Assembly (NCBI GenBank): GCA_029204225.1
Contig: CM055100.1
Coordinates: 27,732,649-27,796,648, forward strand
Length of the DNA stretch: 64,000 bases
Direction: 5' to 3'
Origin: Diphasiastrum complanatum
Taxonomy: Eukaryota; Streptophyta; Lycopodiopsida; Lycopodiales; Lycopodiaceae
Shown piece by piece: positions 63,364 to 64,000 of the stretch; the stretch's first letter is position 1, and every line of letters begins with the position of its first letter. Both the position numbers and the translations under genes were made by a program. Under the pieces are notes generated by a model. That model saw only the letters and a list, made by a program, of their open reading frames with translations. It had not been told where the DNA came from and ran no database searches.

Positions 63364-64000
63364 TCACATCTCCTCACTAGGATCTTGCATGAATCGACTC
63401 AATCTTCCAACACAATAGCTTAGATATGGTCTAGTAATGGTTAGATAGGTGAGTGAACCAACTAGCTTCCTATAGAGATTAATGTCCTTGAAGAATCTTT
63501 CACTACCTCTTATAGTTAACTTTACATGAGACTCCATTGGTGTATCACTAGCTTTTGCATCTACCATATGGAATCTTTCTAGAATAGAATTAGTATACTT
63601 CTCTTAACAAATGAAAGTAGATTGAGAAGATCTAATGACTTCTATTCCCAAAATGTAATGCAAGTTACCAAGATCATGCACCTCAGACTCCTTCTTAAGA
63701 GCACTCTTGATATCCTCCACATCTTGAATGTCTCCACCACTCAAGATGATATCATCCACATAGATTAGAAAGATGGTAACATCATTTCCAGCAAACCTAT
63801 AATAAAGTGAATGACCATACTCACTCATAACAAAGCCTTGAGAGAGTAAAAAATTGTTAAGCTTAGCATACCAACTCCTTGGTGCTTGCTTAAGGCCATA
63901 CAAACTCTTTTGTAGTAGACACACATGATTTGGCTTTGTTGATGAAATGTAGCTCTCGGGTTGCTCCATGTACACTTCCTCCTCAAGATCACCATTCAAG
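63364..64000 (-). pseudogene. Copia reverse transcriptase, runs off the window
   Basis: 63604-63999 has N-G-D-L-E-E-E-V-Y-M-E-Q-P, L-Y-G-L-K-Q-A-P-R-S-W and L-I-Y-V-D-D-I-I-L-S (catalytic site kept). A TAA at 63604 interrupts. 63364-63567 continues with T-P-M-E-S and T-I-T-R-P-Y-L-S-Y, where family members have R-P-D. The frame then ends abruptly (near 63363), so RNase H is missing. The upstream gag-integrase part would lie beyond base 64000. Confidence 0.85.

Noticed and set aside
1-64000. Intact tRNA, rRNA or snoRNA genes
   Set aside because: Only short tRNA-Met complements at primer sites were found; no full cloverleaf or rRNA sequence was recognised by eye. A tRNAscan run would settle it.

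Overview
This window comes from the nuclear genome of a land plant, probably a seed plant with a large, AT-rich genome full of transposable elements. The evidence is the Ty1/Copia and Ty3/Gypsy polyproteins, primer-binding sites matching initiator tRNA-Met (TGGTATCAGAGC type), microsatellites, and one plant-like AT-hook gene. I cannot name the species. Nearly everything is retrotransposon in various stages of decay. Elements are nested in each other, inverted or cut short, and most reading frames are broken.

Layout. 1-4325: plus-strand Gypsy relic (primer site, gag, protease, RT, RNase H, start of integrase), cut by a minus-strand LTR (4320-4897). 6540-8600: decayed Gypsy integrase tail followed by two related LTRs. 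9684-10130: degenerate 120-bp tandem repeat. 10130-10740: CpG-rich, gene-like sequence cut off by Copia material. 10744-15840: two nested minus-strand Copia relics, one with a full 1.2-kb LTR. 16265-17350: the only plausible host gene, encoding a 125-residue AT-hook protein. 17736-19178: Copia RNase H fragments and a split LTR. 19179-25336: a structurally intact, apparently very young minus-strand Copia element with an uninterrupted 1322-residue polyprotein between 682-bp LTRs that look identical. 25337-30547: decayed Copia pieces, one LTR family and microsatellites. 30826-34630: an internally deleted plus-strand Copia element whose 3' LTR carries a 378-bp MITE-like insertion. 34636-36880: fragments of an unrecognised transposase-like gene. 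37140-37958: an LTR with tandem repeats. 38692-43122: plus-strand Gypsy.

The most unusual region is 43764-52286, an 8.5-kb unit bounded by perfect 30-bp terminal inverted repeats. It contains two divergent genes that are not retroviral. The minus-strand gene (about 48107 to 45364) encodes a protein of roughly 900 residues that I do not recognise. The plus-strand gene (about 49966 to 51708) resembles DUF7869-type proteins and has D...D...HTHEDID motifs like a DDE/D nuclease. The unit also carries GC-rich 10-bp-period arrays and about fifteen copies of a palindromic box close to CCTCCCGCCGCGGCGGGAGG. It appears to have landed in the protease gene of a minus-strand Gypsy element, whose two halves lie on either side (43120-43490 and 52287-55001). 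I read it as an old, now inactive two-gene DNA transposon of a kind I cannot assign to a described superfamily.

55300-64000 holds another Gypsy integrase fragment, a minus-strand Gypsy (57136-62127) with an inverted, minisatellite-bearing middle segment, and a Copia RT running off the right edge.
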